A DNA stretch of 64,000 nt, from NCBI RefSeq assembly GCF_003971195.1, contig NZ_CP034593.1, forward strand, positions 2,604,001 through 2,668,000. The letters run 5' to 3'. The stretch is from Flaviflexus ciconiae. Its GTDB lineage: Bacteria; Actinomycetota; Actinomycetes; Actinomycetales; Actinomycetaceae. The notes under the pieces were generated by a model, which saw only the letters and a program-made list of their open reading frames with translations, was not told the DNA's origin and searched no databases. This document shows, in pieces, positions 1 through 8,929 of the stretch. The position numbers were made by a program, and so were the translations under genes. Every line of letters starts with the position of its first letter. Position 1 is the stretch's first letter.

Positions 1-649
1 AGAACGTGTTCCATGCTGGCCCGGTCTCTGAGGTTGCGACCTGAAGGCCGAGTACTTCACGGCGACCATCAGCGTTGACACCGGTGGCGATCATGACCAC
101 GGCATTGAAGACGCGTCCGCCCTCACGGACTTTCATGGTCAGCGCATCAGCCGCCACAAACGTGAAAGGGCCTGCCTCATCGAGGGGCCGGTGGCGGAAC
201 TGGGCGACTTGTTCATCCAGGTCACTAGCCATCCGTGAGACCTGTGATTTAGACAGGGAGTGAATACCGAGGGTTTTGACGAGCTTGTCCATCCGCCGGG
301 TCGAGACGTCGGCGAGGTAGCAGTCCGCGACCACGGTGATCAGGGCTGACTCAGCACGTTTACGGCGTTCTAAGAGCCAGTCCGGGAAGTAGGTGCCCTG
401 CCGGAGCTTGGGGATCTTCACATCCAAAGTCCCGACCCGGGTATCTAAGGGGCGGGTGCGGTAGCCGTTGCGCTGGGCGAGACGGTCAGCTGAGGGAGCA
501 CCGTATTCGGCTCCGCAGACGTTATCCGCATCAGCTGACAGGAGCGCGTTTATCATGGTCTGTAGGAGGTCACGCATCAGTTCAGGAGATGCCTCGGTCA
601 GGGCTTGGCTGAGCAGGCCTTCAGGGTCGACAATGTGAGGAGCGGTCAT
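1..649 (-). CDS. IS256-family (mutator-type) transposase, 3' part outside window
   Basis: Reading leftwards from the ATG at 649, this frame is open to the window edge: about 216 residues, with the C-terminal half missing. The start MTAPHIVDP, the segment RNGYRTRPLDTRVGT and the motif FVAADALTMKVREGG (carrying the first catalytic Asp of the DDE triad) are typical of IS256-family transposases, which cut and paste DNA. The second copy at 2182-3428 is clearly homologous, and its reconstructed length (415 residues) shows how much is missing here. No frameshift or stop is visible, so this copy may be active. A short hairpin-prone leader lies between the start codon and the element end at 772. Family assignment is firm; activity is inferred. 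Confidence 0.9.
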   Translation of the reverse strand, partial: MTAPHIVDPEGLLSQALTEASPELMRDLLQTMINALLSADADNVCGAEYGAPSADRLAQRNGYRTRPLDTRVGTLDVKIPKLRQGTYFPDWLLERRKRAESALITVVADCYLADVSTRRMDKLVKTLGIHSLSKSQVSRMASDLDEQVAQFRHRPLDEAGPFTFVAADALTMKVREGGRVFNAVVMIATGVNADGRREVLGLQVATSETGPAWNTF

Positions 650-772
650 CGTGGTGATGTCCTTTCGAGTGGGATGTGAGAGTTTCTTCGAAGGACACCC
701 GCGGTGACCGTCTCCATAATTATGGCCATAGAAATAGTTACCCGGGCGCTACACCACTCTACGGGGCACTAC
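1..772 (-). mobile_element. IS256-family element, copy 1 (partial, cut by window edge)
   Basis: The outer end is placed at 772 because the 26 bases at 747-772, ending in GGGGCACTAC, match the corresponding end of copy 2 (3527-3552) almost base for base, and similarity between the copies stops just after. The other end lies outside the window. Copies 1 and 2 have the same orientation and lie about 1.4 kb apart, with a sugar kinase gene between them. Confidence 0.75.
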
Positions 773-1050
773 TGGCACCTATGACAAACCAGTCGAGGAT
801 ATTCATGCGCGTTACACCTCCATTGAATGCGTCTTGTGCTCCGTTGCACAATCACTTACGCGTTGCCGTGAGCATGGCATGCAGACCTTTGCACGACAAG
901 CTATTAGTCAATCTCGACAGGGGTGTCGGAAGTTCAAGCGCGAAATTAGTGCTTCTGTGAGCGAAAGGAGGCAACATATGTGGAATTGGCGATCGTAAGT
1001 TGGGTAGATATAGTGGAGTTATTGAATAAAGCGAAACGAGGAGGTTTCTT

Positions 1051-2004
1051 TTGAACGCCCAAGCACCCCGCGTCCGGACACTCGGACTCCACATCGCCGA
1101 TGTTCTCGGACGGTACGTCGACAAGATTCCCGATGGCCAGGGACTGACCCTGCTTGATGAGATCAAGCTGACCGTGGCAGGCACCGCTGCTGCACCCGCA
1201 GTCAACCTTGCTCGCCTCGGAGTTCCCATCGCAACGTCCGGTGTTGTTGGCGACGATGCTCTGGGCCAGTTTGTTCGGTCCACGATGGAAGGGGAGGGCG
1301 TTGACGTCACGAACCTCCGCGTAGATGCATCAGCTCCGACCTCTGCCTCGATGCTCAACATCCGCCGCGACGGTAGCCGTCCCGCACTCCACGTTGTTGG
1401 TGCTAACGGCAAGATCTCCCCGGAAGACCTGACCGATGACATTCTGGAGGGCATCGAGATTCTCCACCTCGGTGGAGTGGGTCTCATGCCCGGCATCGAC
1501 GGTCCCGCAACGGTCGATTTCCTTCGCCGTGCGAAGGAAAAGGGCATTATTGTGACCCTTGACCTGCTGCCCACGGGCTCCGCTTCCGACCACGAGGCAC
1601 TCGATGACTGCCTGCCCTACGTGGACTACATCCTCCCCTCCGACGATGACTCCCTGCTCCTGTCGGGTGCGGACAACTACGCGGATGCTGCTCGCTGGTT
1701 CCTTGACCGCGGCGTCAAGACCGCGATCATCACCCTTGGTGCCGAGGGCGTCAGCATCAGCACGAAGGGCGACATCGATCGTCGCTACCCCACCACGAAG
1801 GTCGATGTCGTTGACACGACGGGCTGTGGCGACGCATTCGCCTCCGGACTCATCCTCGGCCTCCTCGACGGTGAGCCGGTCGAAGAAGCTGCTCGCCTGG
1901 GCATGGCCTGCGGTTCACTCGTCGCCCAGGGGCTGGGCTCCGATGCGGTTCTCGAATCCTACGAACAGGCGAAGGCATTCGCCGATACCCTCCCTCGCGT
2001 CTAA
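1051..2004 (+). CDS. PfkB/ribokinase-family carbohydrate kinase
   Basis: A 317-residue cytoplasmic kinase expected to transfer phosphate from ATP to a sugar or nucleoside hydroxyl. The family signature DTTGCGDAF is at residues 255-263, with the catalytic base Asp261 in the anion hole. The N-terminal substrate-binding stretch GTAAAPAVNLARLG is at about 44-57, and length is normal for the family. The start is TTG at 1051, chosen because a GAGGAGG ribosome site sits just upstream. It stands alone between two IS256 copies, so no operon partner reveals the substrate. Cysteine replaces the usual alanine in GAGD, which is tolerated in the family. The substrate cannot be named; ribokinase, fructokinase or 2-keto-3-deoxygluconate kinase-like roles are all possible. 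Confidence 0.92.
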   Translation: MNAQAPRVRTLGLHIADVLGRYVDKIPDGQGLTLLDEIKLTVAGTAAAPAVNLARLGVPIATSGVVGDDALGQFVRSTMEGEGVDVTNLRVDASAPTSASMLNIRRDGSRPALHVVGANGKISPEDLTDDILEGIEILHLGGVGLMPGIDGPATVDFLRRAKEKGIIVTLDLLPTGSASDHEALDDCLPYVDYILPSDDDSLLLSGADNYADAARWFLDRGVKTAIITLGAEGVSISTKGDIDRRYPTTKVDVVDTTGCGDAFASGLILGLLDGEPVEEAARLGMACGSLVAQGLGSDAVLESYEQAKAFADTLPRV

Positions 2005-2012
2005 AACGCGGG

Positions 2013-2049
2013 CACTATTTGCAGGGCCTCACTCTCCCTGCGAATAGTG
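2013..2049 (+). terminator. Stem-loop downstream of the PfkB kinase
   Basis: CACTATTTGCAGGG and CCCTGCGAATAGTG form a 14-bp stem with one mismatch and a 9-nt loop, 9 bases after the kinase stop. No T-run follows, so intrinsic termination is plausible but not certain. Confidence 0.6.
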
Positions 2050-2128
2050 AGTAGGTTGATAGGTAGGTGGCCTCGAAAGTACGTCTTTCGGGGCCACCGC
2101 TCTCTTTACTCCATGTCTCTAAGGGTGG

Positions 2129-3552
2129 GTCAAGTCCTTTTGGGTGGTGTAGCTGGTGTTCCTTCGTTGTCGGTTTGGGGGTTAGGCGGTCAGTTCGAGT
2201 GGGTCGTCGCTTACGTTTCCTGCATTGTCGGCAACGGTGTGGAAGCGGCTTGTGGCGAGGATGTCGAGTCCGAGGTAGCGTCGGCCTTCGGCCCATTCAT
2301 CGGTCTGTTCGGCCAGGACGGCGCCGACGAGGCGGATGATCTCTTCTCGGTTGGGGAAGATCCCCACCGAATCGGTGCGGCGACGGATCTTGCGGTTGAG
2401 GCGCTCGCCCGGGTTGTTGGACCAGATCTGGGCCCACACCGGGCTCGGAAAGGCAGTGAAGGCAAGGATATCGGCACGTGCGCCGTCCAGATGATCGTGA
2501 GCTTCAGGGAGCTTATCGCCGACGTAGTCCAAAAGCCGATCGAATCGGGCGTGGACACTGGGAGCGTCGGGCTGGTCGTAGACCGAGTGCAGCATCGCTT
2601 TGACTGCCGGCCAGTAGCTCTTGGGGCACACGCTCATCAGGTTCGTCGCATAATGGGTCCGGCACCGCTGCCAGGCAGCTCCGGGCAGGTTCGCGGCGAC
2701 CGCCTCGACCAGGCCCGGGTGAGCATCGGAGGTCACCAGTCGGACCCCGCTCAGGGCGCATCATGCGACGAGGTCGGCGAAGAAGGAGTTCCACGCGGCC
2801 CCGGTCTCACTGGTCGTAACCCGCAGGCCGAGGACTTCTCGGTGCCCGTCGGCATTGACACCGGTGGCGATGAGGACGACCGTGTTGATCACCCGTCCGC
2901 CCTCACGGACCTTCATGGTCAGTGCGTCAGCAGCGACGAAGGTGAAGGGGACCGCCTCATCGAGGGGCGGTGACGGAACTGGTCCACGTGCTCGTCGAGC
3001 TCGGTGGCCATGCGCGAGACCTGCGACTTCGATAAAGAATGGATGCCCAAGGTCTTGACGAGTTTAACCATCCGCCGCGTGGACACTCCGGCGAGGTAGC
3101 TGTCAGCAACGACCGTGATCAGTGCGGTCTCGGCCCGTTTCCTGCGCTCGATCAGCCAAGCAGGGAAATACGTGCCCGACCTGAGCTTCGGGATAGCGAC
3201 GTTGACGGTGCCGACCCGGGTGTCTAAGGGGCGGTGGCGGTAGCCGTTGCGCTGGGTGAGGCGGTCGGGGCTGGGCTTGCCCCATTCGGCGCCGACCACC
3301 GCGTCCGCGTCGGCTGAGAGCAGGGCGTTGATCATGGTCTGGAGCAGGTCTCGCATCAGATCCGGGGATGCTTCAGCGAGGGCTTCGCGGAGCAGGCCTG
3401 CAGGGTCGATAATATGAGGGGCGGTCATCGTGGTGATGTCCTTTCGAGTGGGAAGTAGAGAGCTTTCTCGAAGGATCCCACTGTGACCGCGCTCATGTCA
3501 GCAACGACGCTCACGACCACCCCGGGGGCTACACCGCTCTAAGGGGCACTAC
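2129..3552 (-). mobile_element. IS256-family element, copy 2 (inactive)
   Basis: About 1.42 kb. The ends are imperfect inverted repeats: 2129-2154 against the reverse complement of 3527-3552 (about 17 of 26 matching, best over GGTGTAGC). The right end matches that of copy 1. No target duplication is visible in the bases flanking these ends, so either the ends are off by a few bases or flanking sequence has changed since insertion. The transposase inside is broken. Confidence 0.75.
2182..3428 (-). pseudogene. IS256-family transposase, frameshift plus internal stop
   Basis: The reconstructed product is 415 residues, a normal IS256 length. The first about 150 residues (ATG at 3428) read in one frame up to FRHRP, where one base is missing compared with copy 1 at about 2966-2976 (GGGGCCGG in copy 1 against GGGGCGG here). 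After that the reading continues in another frame, which carries an in-frame TGA at 2761-2763 just before GVRLVTSDAHPGL. The rest is intact to the stop at 2182 and includes the conserved C-terminal segment WSNNPGERLNRKIRRRTD. Two independent lesions make this a true pseudogene rather than a programmed frameshift. Confidence 0.9.
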
Positions 3553-3747
3553 TCAACTCGAGCCAGATCCTGACGTACCTGGGGCGGAACTCGTCAATAG
3601 TAGGTGTGTTGTCCTGGCTCATTTGCGCCAGCCTGAACAAAGCGTGGGATCACTGCCTGAATAGAGCACTCGGATTGAATCGGTTAGGGCTGAGGGGAAC
3701 GACTGATCTGGGTGTAGCGGTAGGGTGGGGCAAACAGGAGGTTGTCG

Positions 3748-4485
3748 ATGTCCGAACTGTTATCTGCTCTTCCCGATCGTGACTGGTCGCGTGTTCTCTG
3801 TATCGTTGCCCACCCGGACGACATGGAATATGGGGCATCTGCTGCAGTCAGTCACTGGACTTCGCGCGGCATTGAAGTCATCTATGTGCTACTTACAGCT
3901 GGTGAGGCTGGGATGGCAGAACCGCCGGAAGTCATTGCTCCACTCCGTAAGAGAGAACAGGAAGCTGCATGTGCTTCTGTAGGTGTTAGTGATCTCCGCA
4001 TTCTGGGCCACCCGGATGGAATGCTCGTGGCTGATCTGAAGCTACGCAAAGATATTGCCAAACTAGTTCGAGAGATCAGGCCGGATGCCGTTCTCACTGC
4101 GAACTTCGATTTCGAGGCTTACGGAGGATTAAACCAGGCTGATCACCGAGCTGCTGGCTTAGGCGTTATTGATGGTGTCCGGGACGCGAGCAATCCGTGG
4201 GTCTTCAGAGAGCTGGGAGATGAGGGGCTGAGGGCATGGAAGACAAAAGCTATTCTTGTCGCTGGTCATCCAGAACCCACCCACTCTGTGACTGTCTCAC
4301 AGGTCGATGTTGATGCGGCCGTGAAATCGTTGCAGTCTCACGAGTCCTATCTCCGACATGTAACCGGTCATCCGGTCCCATCAGAATTCATTCCGGCAGT
4401 ACTGGCTGAAGGTGGCGAAGCAAGTGGTACCGAATATGCTGTTTCCTTCAAGGTCTACAATCTCGGCGGATCCGATAGCGAGTAG
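3748..4485 (+). CDS. PIG-L/LmbE-family zinc-dependent deacetylase
   Basis: A 245-residue protein of the PIG-L family, which removes N-acetyl groups from sugar conjugates (GlcNAc-PI, mycothiol precursor, antibiotic intermediates). The zinc motif AHPDD is at residues 21-25 and the second metal/substrate segment NQADHRAAG is near residue 130. A later LQSHESYLRH segment also fits the family. The ATG at 3748 is preferred over the TTG at 3742 because AGGAGG at 3736-3741 is spaced 6 nt from it. It is not clearly MshB: that name needs substrate evidence. The convergent LacI pseudogene downstream may once have regulated a neighbouring sugar cluster. It lies just outside the dead IS256 copy. Confidence 0.9.
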   Translation: MSELLSALPDRDWSRVLCIVAHPDDMEYGASAAVSHWTSRGIEVIYVLLTAGEAGMAEPPEVIAPLRKREQEAACASVGVSDLRILGHPDGMLVADLKLRKDIAKLVREIRPDAVLTANFDFEAYGGLNQADHRAAGLGVIDGVRDASNPWVFRELGDEGLRAWKTKAILVAGHPEPTHSVTVSQVDVDAAVKSLQSHESYLRHVTGHPVPSEFIPAVLAEGGEASGTEYAVSFKVYNLGGSDSE

Positions 4486-4524
4486 GAGATGAATGATTCT
4501 GCCTGCCGGGGCCAGGGGATGTGC

Positions 4525-5504
4525 TTAGCCGGTCGCTGTCGTTGAACGGCGGACGATCAGTTCTGGCGGGAAGAGCGCATGGATTGCCTCTTCTCGGTCG
4601 GCGATGCGCTCGCGGAGAAGGCTAATCGCCTTCTTTCCCATGGCCTCCTGTGGCTGATCAATGCTGGTGAGCGATGGGTACAGCACCCTCGCCGTGGAGG
4701 TGTTGTCGTAACTGACGATCTTCAGTTGCTTGGGAACGGATACGCCTTCTTCATGGGCAACGCGTAGCAACTGGGCTGCCGTCATGTCGTTATTGGCAAG
4801 AATTCCATCGAACTCTCGATCAGCAACAATGCTCCGGAATTGACTCGTGTCCCAAGACTCGACGTAACGAACCGAGAGTTTCTTGCCGACTGCCGTAAGA
4901 GCTTCGTTCATTCCCTGCTCGCGAGCCCTGCTGGTAGCACTGGTCGACTTGGTGACGTAAGCAATCCGTTCAGCGCCAACAGAAAATAGGTGTTCACATC
5001 CGGTGCGTGCCCCCATAACATCGTCGGATACGACCGTGTCTAGGTTTGCTGGGGGATTGTCGTAGCGAGAAATAACGACGGTGGGACTATTTTTGAGACC
5101 CGGGTAAATTCCTTGGACGGGAGCCACGACGAGAGAACAATAATGCCCTCAACCTTAAGCTCAAGCATGGAATGAACAGCCGTCACGAGCTTGGTCGGGG
5201 AGTTGGCTCCATGGGAAACGATCACATTCAGATCGTGAGTGTTTGCTTCAACCTCAGCACCTTCGACTGTCTGAGTATCATGCGGATTCCCAATGTCGTT
5301 AAGAACAATTCCGATTGTGTGCGTAGAGGAACGTAGTGATCTCGCCCCGAAGTTTGGATGATAGTTTAGCTCCTTCATTGCCTGAAAGATCTTCGTACGA
5401 TTTTCTTCCGAGACCCCGGGCTCTCCTCGGATCGCGCGAGAAGCGAGCCACTTTGATACCTGCGCTCGTTCCGCAACCGAGAGAATAGTTGGGCGAGCTC
5501 TCAT
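4525..5504 (-). pseudogene. LacI-family transcriptional regulator, single frameshift
   Basis: The N-terminal part (start ATG at 5504, MRARPTILSV) carries a LacI-type helix-turn-helix and hinge (AQVSKWLASRAIRG to NYHPNFGARSLRSS), then the first half of the sugar-binding domain up to RVSKIV. The match to the family then jumps frame at about 5075-5095 (PTVVISRYDNPP) and runs normally to the stop at 4525, including LANNDMTAAQLLR and SIDQPQEAMGKKA. One missing base explains everything; the repaired protein would be about 326 residues, normal for LacI. It may be a real loss of function or an indel error. A palindrome at 5560-5574 upstream is a candidate operator for it. Confidence 0.85.
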
Positions 5505-5559
5505 TGGTGTGCCTTTCACGTAACAATTCGTAGGGGTAGGAGTGAAGTCGCGGGGCGGG

Positions 5560-5574
5560 CTGATCATTGATCAG
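5560..5574. promoter_or_regulatory. Candidate LacI-type operator CTGATCATTGATCAG
   Basis: A perfect 7-1-7 palindrome, 55 bp upstream of the chosen start of the LacI pseudogene. LacI-family operators are usually 14-18 bp palindromes, so autoregulation is a reasonable inference. A start at 5567 would lie inside the palindrome, which supports using the ATG at 5504. Confidence 0.45.
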
Positions 5575-6201
5575 AGACTTCTGTCAAAGGAGCGATGCGT
5601 TATGTTAACCGCTCTCCATTAATAGTGACAGATTCAAGTGAACGACTTGTGAACGTGATAGTGAAGCAAAAGAGGCCACTACCTTCGGGCAGAGTTGCGT
5701 TACAGGTTACGGGCATGAGGATCCGTGTGGCCATCAGCGGAATTCCATCGAACCAAGAAGGCTTCCTGCATGGGCTGGCGGGGTGGAACTAAGCGCTGAT
5801 GCGATAACGTTGAAGTAGTCTGAATGAGGCCGTACAGGCGAGCACATCCACAGGCACTACGCCCTATTGGCACGCTACCGCGGCAGTGTCCCCCTCCGAA
5901 ATACTGCGCGCCTTCCTGCTCCAGTCCACCGTTACAATCCTTCAACGCCTCCACGATTGAGAAGTGTTGCGATGGTCGACGACATGTACCTGCAGACGAG
6001 CAAACCAACTCATCAACGCGTAAATTGGGTTGACAGTTGTAAAGTTTGTGGACCGCTGTTAGGATCGCATCGGATCAAGAAGCTCGACGTTAAGCCTCTC
6101 AGCTTGTCGACTGGCAACCGCGTATCGCACACGGTGCTCCTGAGGGAAGATCTGCCCCCGAGCATAAGCACGGGTGGAACTAGCGATTTAAGGATATTCC
6201 C
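5575..6201. other. Gene-free stretch, 5' edge of the duplicated block
   Basis: No supported gene on either strand. From about 6027 the sequence resembles 10598 onwards: it belongs to a duplicated block, including a near-identical stretch at 6077-6131 against 10658-10711 that could be a shared leader or regulatory region for the following small gene. Confidence 0.6.
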
Positions 6202-6645
6202 ATGTTGGATGAAAATCCCCCTTCTGAGCAAGATGCTCAGCGCCGTTCGGAGAACAGCGAAGAAAAGACAGCGATGATCGTCACGTCCCCCAATGGCGCG
6301 AAGGTCGGTATCGCGCCTCTAGGTACTGGGTGCCGGAACTATTCCCCGGGCCACAGCATTCACTCCATCCACGCCCGGTTGGGTGGCCAGAGCCGGGACT
6401 GGGTGCAGGCGCGGGTCCTCATTGTCGAGGGTAACTACATTGAGTTTGTCACGGAGACAGGCACGTGGCGCCGATGGAACCACAACGCCTCGCTGCTACG
6501 AAGAATTGCCGAGGTGCCGGAACTCCTGCCTGGAGTTAAGGCGGAATGGTCCGAGCGCTATTATCTGCTCAAAGTTGAAGTGGATGGGGTGGGCTACCTG
6601 CTCTCGCTTGCCGAAAGTGATGAGAAAGCCTGCATGACCTGGTGA
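6202..6645 (+). CDS. Conserved hypothetical protein (147 aa), duplicated at 10.8 kb
   Basis: Not recognised as any known family. It is 147 residues, soluble, with no signal peptide or membrane segment; the N-terminus is polar and acidic (about 1-25). The core has a GHSIHSIHARLG segment at about 51-62, GTWRRWNH near 87-94 and YYLLKVEVDGVGYLLSLAES near the end, suggesting a compact beta-rich fold. The reality of the gene is supported by the homologous copy at 10781-11220: the protein pattern (GHSIH, RWNH, YYLLKV) is kept across many synonymous and conservative changes. The start is ATG at 6202, with AAGGAT shortly upstream. Function unknown. Confidence 0.7.
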   Translation: MLDENPPSEQDAQRRSENSEEKTAMIVTSPNGAKVGIAPLGTGCRNYSPGHSIHSIHARLGGQSRDWVQARVLIVEGNYIEFVTETGTWRRWNHNASLLRRIAEVPELLPGVKAEWSERYYLLKVEVDGVGYLLSLAESDEKACMTW

Positions 6646-6721
6646 CGACCGGAACGAAGGGCTGATCGGCAAACCTGCGCCCAGGCCCTTCGTTGGTGGA
6701 AACGTCAACTCGTAATGTAGC

Positions 6722-6799
6722 GGGTTTAGGGCCAGTATGCGGAACGCGAGCTATCCCAAGGGCATAGCGCTCCCGACCGTCCGCTCTGGCCCTAAACCC
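6722..6799. repeat. Long hairpin / MITE-like insert
   Basis: GGGTTTAGGGCCAG (6722-6735) and its exact reverse complement (6786-6799) enclose 50 nt that contain a second imperfect hairpin (GCGAGCTATCCC against GGGCATAGCGC). The unit lies in a segment of about 150 bp absent from the duplicate at 11.2 kb, so it may be an inserted miniature element or a structured RNA/terminator after the preceding gene. Confidence 0.5.
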
Positions 6800-7069
6800 T
6801 CACCCATGCAGACTCTTCCTTATTGGAAGGCGGCAAAAAACCCATGACGGTTCACTGCGGCCTGTTGGTGTTGCTATTCCAAAACCAACGTGGGATCTCC
6901 CTGGCCTTCTTAGGTCCTTTATGCAGCTATCAAAGGCTGGATTACCCGGTGTTTCGAGGGATGCAACAGGGCGCCTCCGCTAGTTGCGACTACCGGTCTC
7001 CGGTGGTCATCCAGAGTGGCCCTCAAATGTATAGTTGGCGCCTACGAGATCCACCTTGAGCAAATGCAA

Positions 7070-7900
7070 CTATCGCTGCCTGTTCTTGATCAGATCCTCA
7101 CGCGCCTTAATGAGGGTGGGGAAGTCACCGCCGGGACCGTAGGCAATGTAGCCGGGGGCGAGGTGGTCGTGTCCCTGCTCCTCGGAGTAGCGAATGTCCT
7201 GGTAGGTTCCGCCGGCTTGGCGGATCACGAACATAGCGGCGGAAACATCCCAGGCGTTGACCGAGGCGCCAAAAGCTGAGTCTGTCCATCCTGCCGCTAC
7301 GTGGCAGAGGCTGAGTGCTCCGGAACCGGTCCTGCGAACTGAAGAGAAGTCGGTGACCAAGGAATTGAACACTCCGAGTGCGAACTCGTCGCCATCAATT
7401 TCTAGATCTTTGGCCGTGGGGTATCCGGTGATAACTGTGGCTGCGCCCGCTGGGAGAGCGGGATTGGTTTTGAGGGTCTCACCATTGAGGTAGGCACCAT
7501 TTGCATCCGCCGAGAACATGTTGTCTGCCATGGGATCGTAGACGGCCCCGGCAACAATCTCACCCTCAACCTCGACCCCGATGGAGCAGCAGAAGAACGC
7601 GAGGCCTTGAACAAAGTTGGAGGTGCCGTCGATCGGGTCGATGTACCAGGTGGCCGGACCTTCAGCGTCAATGCGACCGGCTTCTTCTCCGAAGAGAATG
7701 GCACCGGGATTGTGCTCGCGGATATAGGTGGAAATCATCTCTTCGCAGGCGCGGTCGTGTTCGGTAACGAGGTCGTGCTGGTCCCGCTTTTGATCAACGT
7801 TCATGACGCCGCGGAAGGCTTTGCGAAGGTAGTCGCCAACCGAGTGTGCGGCGCCTTCGGCAATGGACCGGAGTTCAACGGAGTTAATGGCTGTTGTCAT
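7070..7900 (-). CDS. Inositol-monophosphatase-family phosphatase
   Basis: A 276-residue member of the magnesium-dependent, lithium-sensitive phosphatase family (inositol monophosphatase, histidinol phosphatase HisN, CysQ-like). The metal-binding motifs are all present: GEEAG at 71-75, WYIDPIDGTSNF at 85-96, and a WDVSAAMFV block near 218. Length is normal. The start ATG at 7900 overlaps the stop of the upstream HAD gene by 4 bp, so the two are translationally coupled. Together with the binding lipoprotein further upstream this suggests processing of a phosphorylated sugar or polyol. The exact substrate is not determinable. A degraded copy of its 3' end lies at 11487-11605. Confidence 0.93.
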   Translation of the reverse strand: MTTAINSVELRSIAEGAAHSVGDYLRKAFRGVMNVDQKRDQHDLVTEHDRACEEMISTYIREHNPGAILFGEEAGRIDAEGPATWYIDPIDGTSNFVQGLAFFCCSIGVEVEGEIVAGAVYDPMADNMFSADANGAYLNGETLKTNPALPAGAATVITGYPTAKDLEIDGDEFALGVFNSLVTDFSSVRRTGSGALSLCHVAAGWTDSAFGASVNAWDVSAAMFVIRQAGGTYQDIRYSEEQGHDHLAPGYIAYGPGGDFPTLIKAREDLIKNRQR

Positions 7901-8703
7901 GAGGAGAGTCCTTGGAGGTGTTTGAGGAGGCCAGCGGGATTGTCAAAGGTATAGGTGGGTTCAGCCAGAACGGTGAAGGGTCTCGTGGAGGCGCCGGGCA
8001 CTGGAGTGAGAACCGTGGCACCAACCCCGGCGCGAACGCCACACAGAACATCCCTGTCGATTCGATCGCCAACGTACCAGCACTGATCCACGGGAATGCC
8101 AATGGCTTCTGCCGCCTGCAAGATCAGCTGTGGATTGGGTTTCCTTACTCCCGCCTCATCGGAGTAGATTTCGGCAAAAAAGTAATCGGATAGGCCGTGC
8201 TCGGCGAGGAAATCGCGGTGCACCTGCCCGGAGAGGGCGTTCGATGCGATCGAAACGGGAATGCCGGTTTTCTTGCACCAGGCAAGGAGTTCAAGGATGC
8301 CGGTGCGGAGGGTGCGGATCTCCTGATTGATACCAACGGAGTAGCAAATCTCTGAGGCGTGCGGCTGAAGGAGTTCCCGCGCTTCATCAGGCCAGTCGGC
8401 TGCAATGAAGTCGAGAACGTATGATTCGTGGCTGACTTCTTCGGGGAAGCGAGGGCGGGACATCGCGTTGCGCAGAAGCTTCACTGCCGTTTCGCCAGCA
8501 ACGACATCGGCAACAATTGTTTCGCGAGTAACGAGCGGTGACCTGGTCGCATTCACGTCCGCGTCAGTCGGTGAAACAGTATCGGTGTCTGTGCCGTGCA
8601 GAATGCCCTCGATGAGATCGGCGACTTGCTCCTCCCATCCGTCTCCCTTGGTGGATTGAACAATCACGCCTCCAAAGTCGAGGATTAGGCCAGATAAGCT
8701 CAT
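7897..8703 (-). CDS. HAD-superfamily hydrolase (subfamily IA)
   Basis: A 268-residue phosphatase-like protein. HAD motif I is LDFGGV at residues 8-13, with the nucleophile Asp9 but Gly in place of the usual second Asp (DxD), as in some HAD-IA members such as YihX-type proteins. Motif II (ASNALSG), the motif III lysine (GVRKPNP) and motif IV (YVGDRIDRD) follow in order, with a helical cap domain at about 25-130. The 3' end overlaps the inositol-phosphatase start by 4 bp. The gene follows the binding lipoprotein by 226 bp that contain two hairpins, so the three may share a transcript with attenuation in between. Confidence 0.9.
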   Translation of the reverse strand: MSLSGLILDFGGVIVQSTKGDGWEEQVADLIEGILHGTDTDTVSPTDADVNATRSPLVTRETIVADVVAGETAVKLLRNAMSRPRFPEEVSHESYVLDFIAADWPDEARELLQPHASEICYSVGINQEIRTLRTGILELLAWCKKTGIPVSIASNALSGQVHRDFLAEHGLSDYFFAEIYSDEAGVRKPNPQLILQAAEAIGIPVDQCWYVGDRIDRDVLCGVRAGVGATVLTPVPGASTRPFTVLAEPTYTFDNPAGLLKHLQGLSS

Positions 8704-8847
8704 CGGTGCATTCTTTCGTAGGTTGAGTAGATAGTTCTTGGGACAGCGGGGCTGTTTGAAAGCGGTGCTTACAGTCTTCTACGTAGTTCTTGCCGTCCGG
8801 TTCAAACCACGCCGTTATCCGGGCCCGGTGTCCCGCGTTGTGCTTTG

Positions 8848-8867
8848 ACCGGCCCAGCTGGGCCGGT
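8848..8867. repeat. Perfect 20-bp palindrome between SBP and HAD genes
   Basis: ACCGGCCCAGCTGGGCCGGT equals its own reverse complement. It could fold as a tight hairpin in the transcript or act as a protein site. It lies just downstream (in transcript sense) of a second stem-loop at 8886-8922. Confidence 0.6.
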
Positions 8868-8885
8868 CTCGGCATTCCCGGTGGT

Positions 8886-8922
8886 GCCGGGTCCTTTACT
8901 CATCGTAGGCAAAGGGCCCGGC
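8886..8922 (-). terminator. Stem-loop after the binding-protein gene
   Basis: GCCGGGTCCTTT and AAAGGGCCCGGC pair over 12 bp with one mismatch, starting 8 nt after the binding-protein stop. No T-run follows, so a partial terminator or a 3'-protective hairpin is likely, which is common after binding-protein genes needed in excess. Confidence 0.6.
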
Positions 8923-8929
8923 ATTTGGG

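Larger units (their letters stand above)
6027..8530. repeat. Parent copy of a degenerate segmental duplication
   Basis: Homologous to 10598-11680 in the same orientation. It contains a leader, a small conserved hypothetical gene, the 3' end of the inositol-phosphatase gene and part of the HAD gene. About 150 bp (6678-6829, holding a large hairpin) is present only here, and about 1.28 kb (7177-8458) is missing from the other copy. Confidence 0.8.

Noticed and set aside
2047..2973. 308-codon plus-strand frame inside the dead IS256 copy
   Set aside because: It runs against the recognisable transposase and has no protein-like features of its own.
2119..3562. Target-site duplication around IS256 copy 2
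   Set aside because: The 8-10 bases outside the proposed ends (CTAAGGGTGG left, TCAACTCGAG right) do not match.
6722..6799. Possible integron attC site
   Set aside because: The ends read GGGTTTAGG...CCTAAACCC, the opposite arrangement to the attC consensus (RYYYAAC...GTTRRRY), and no integrase or cassette array is nearby.
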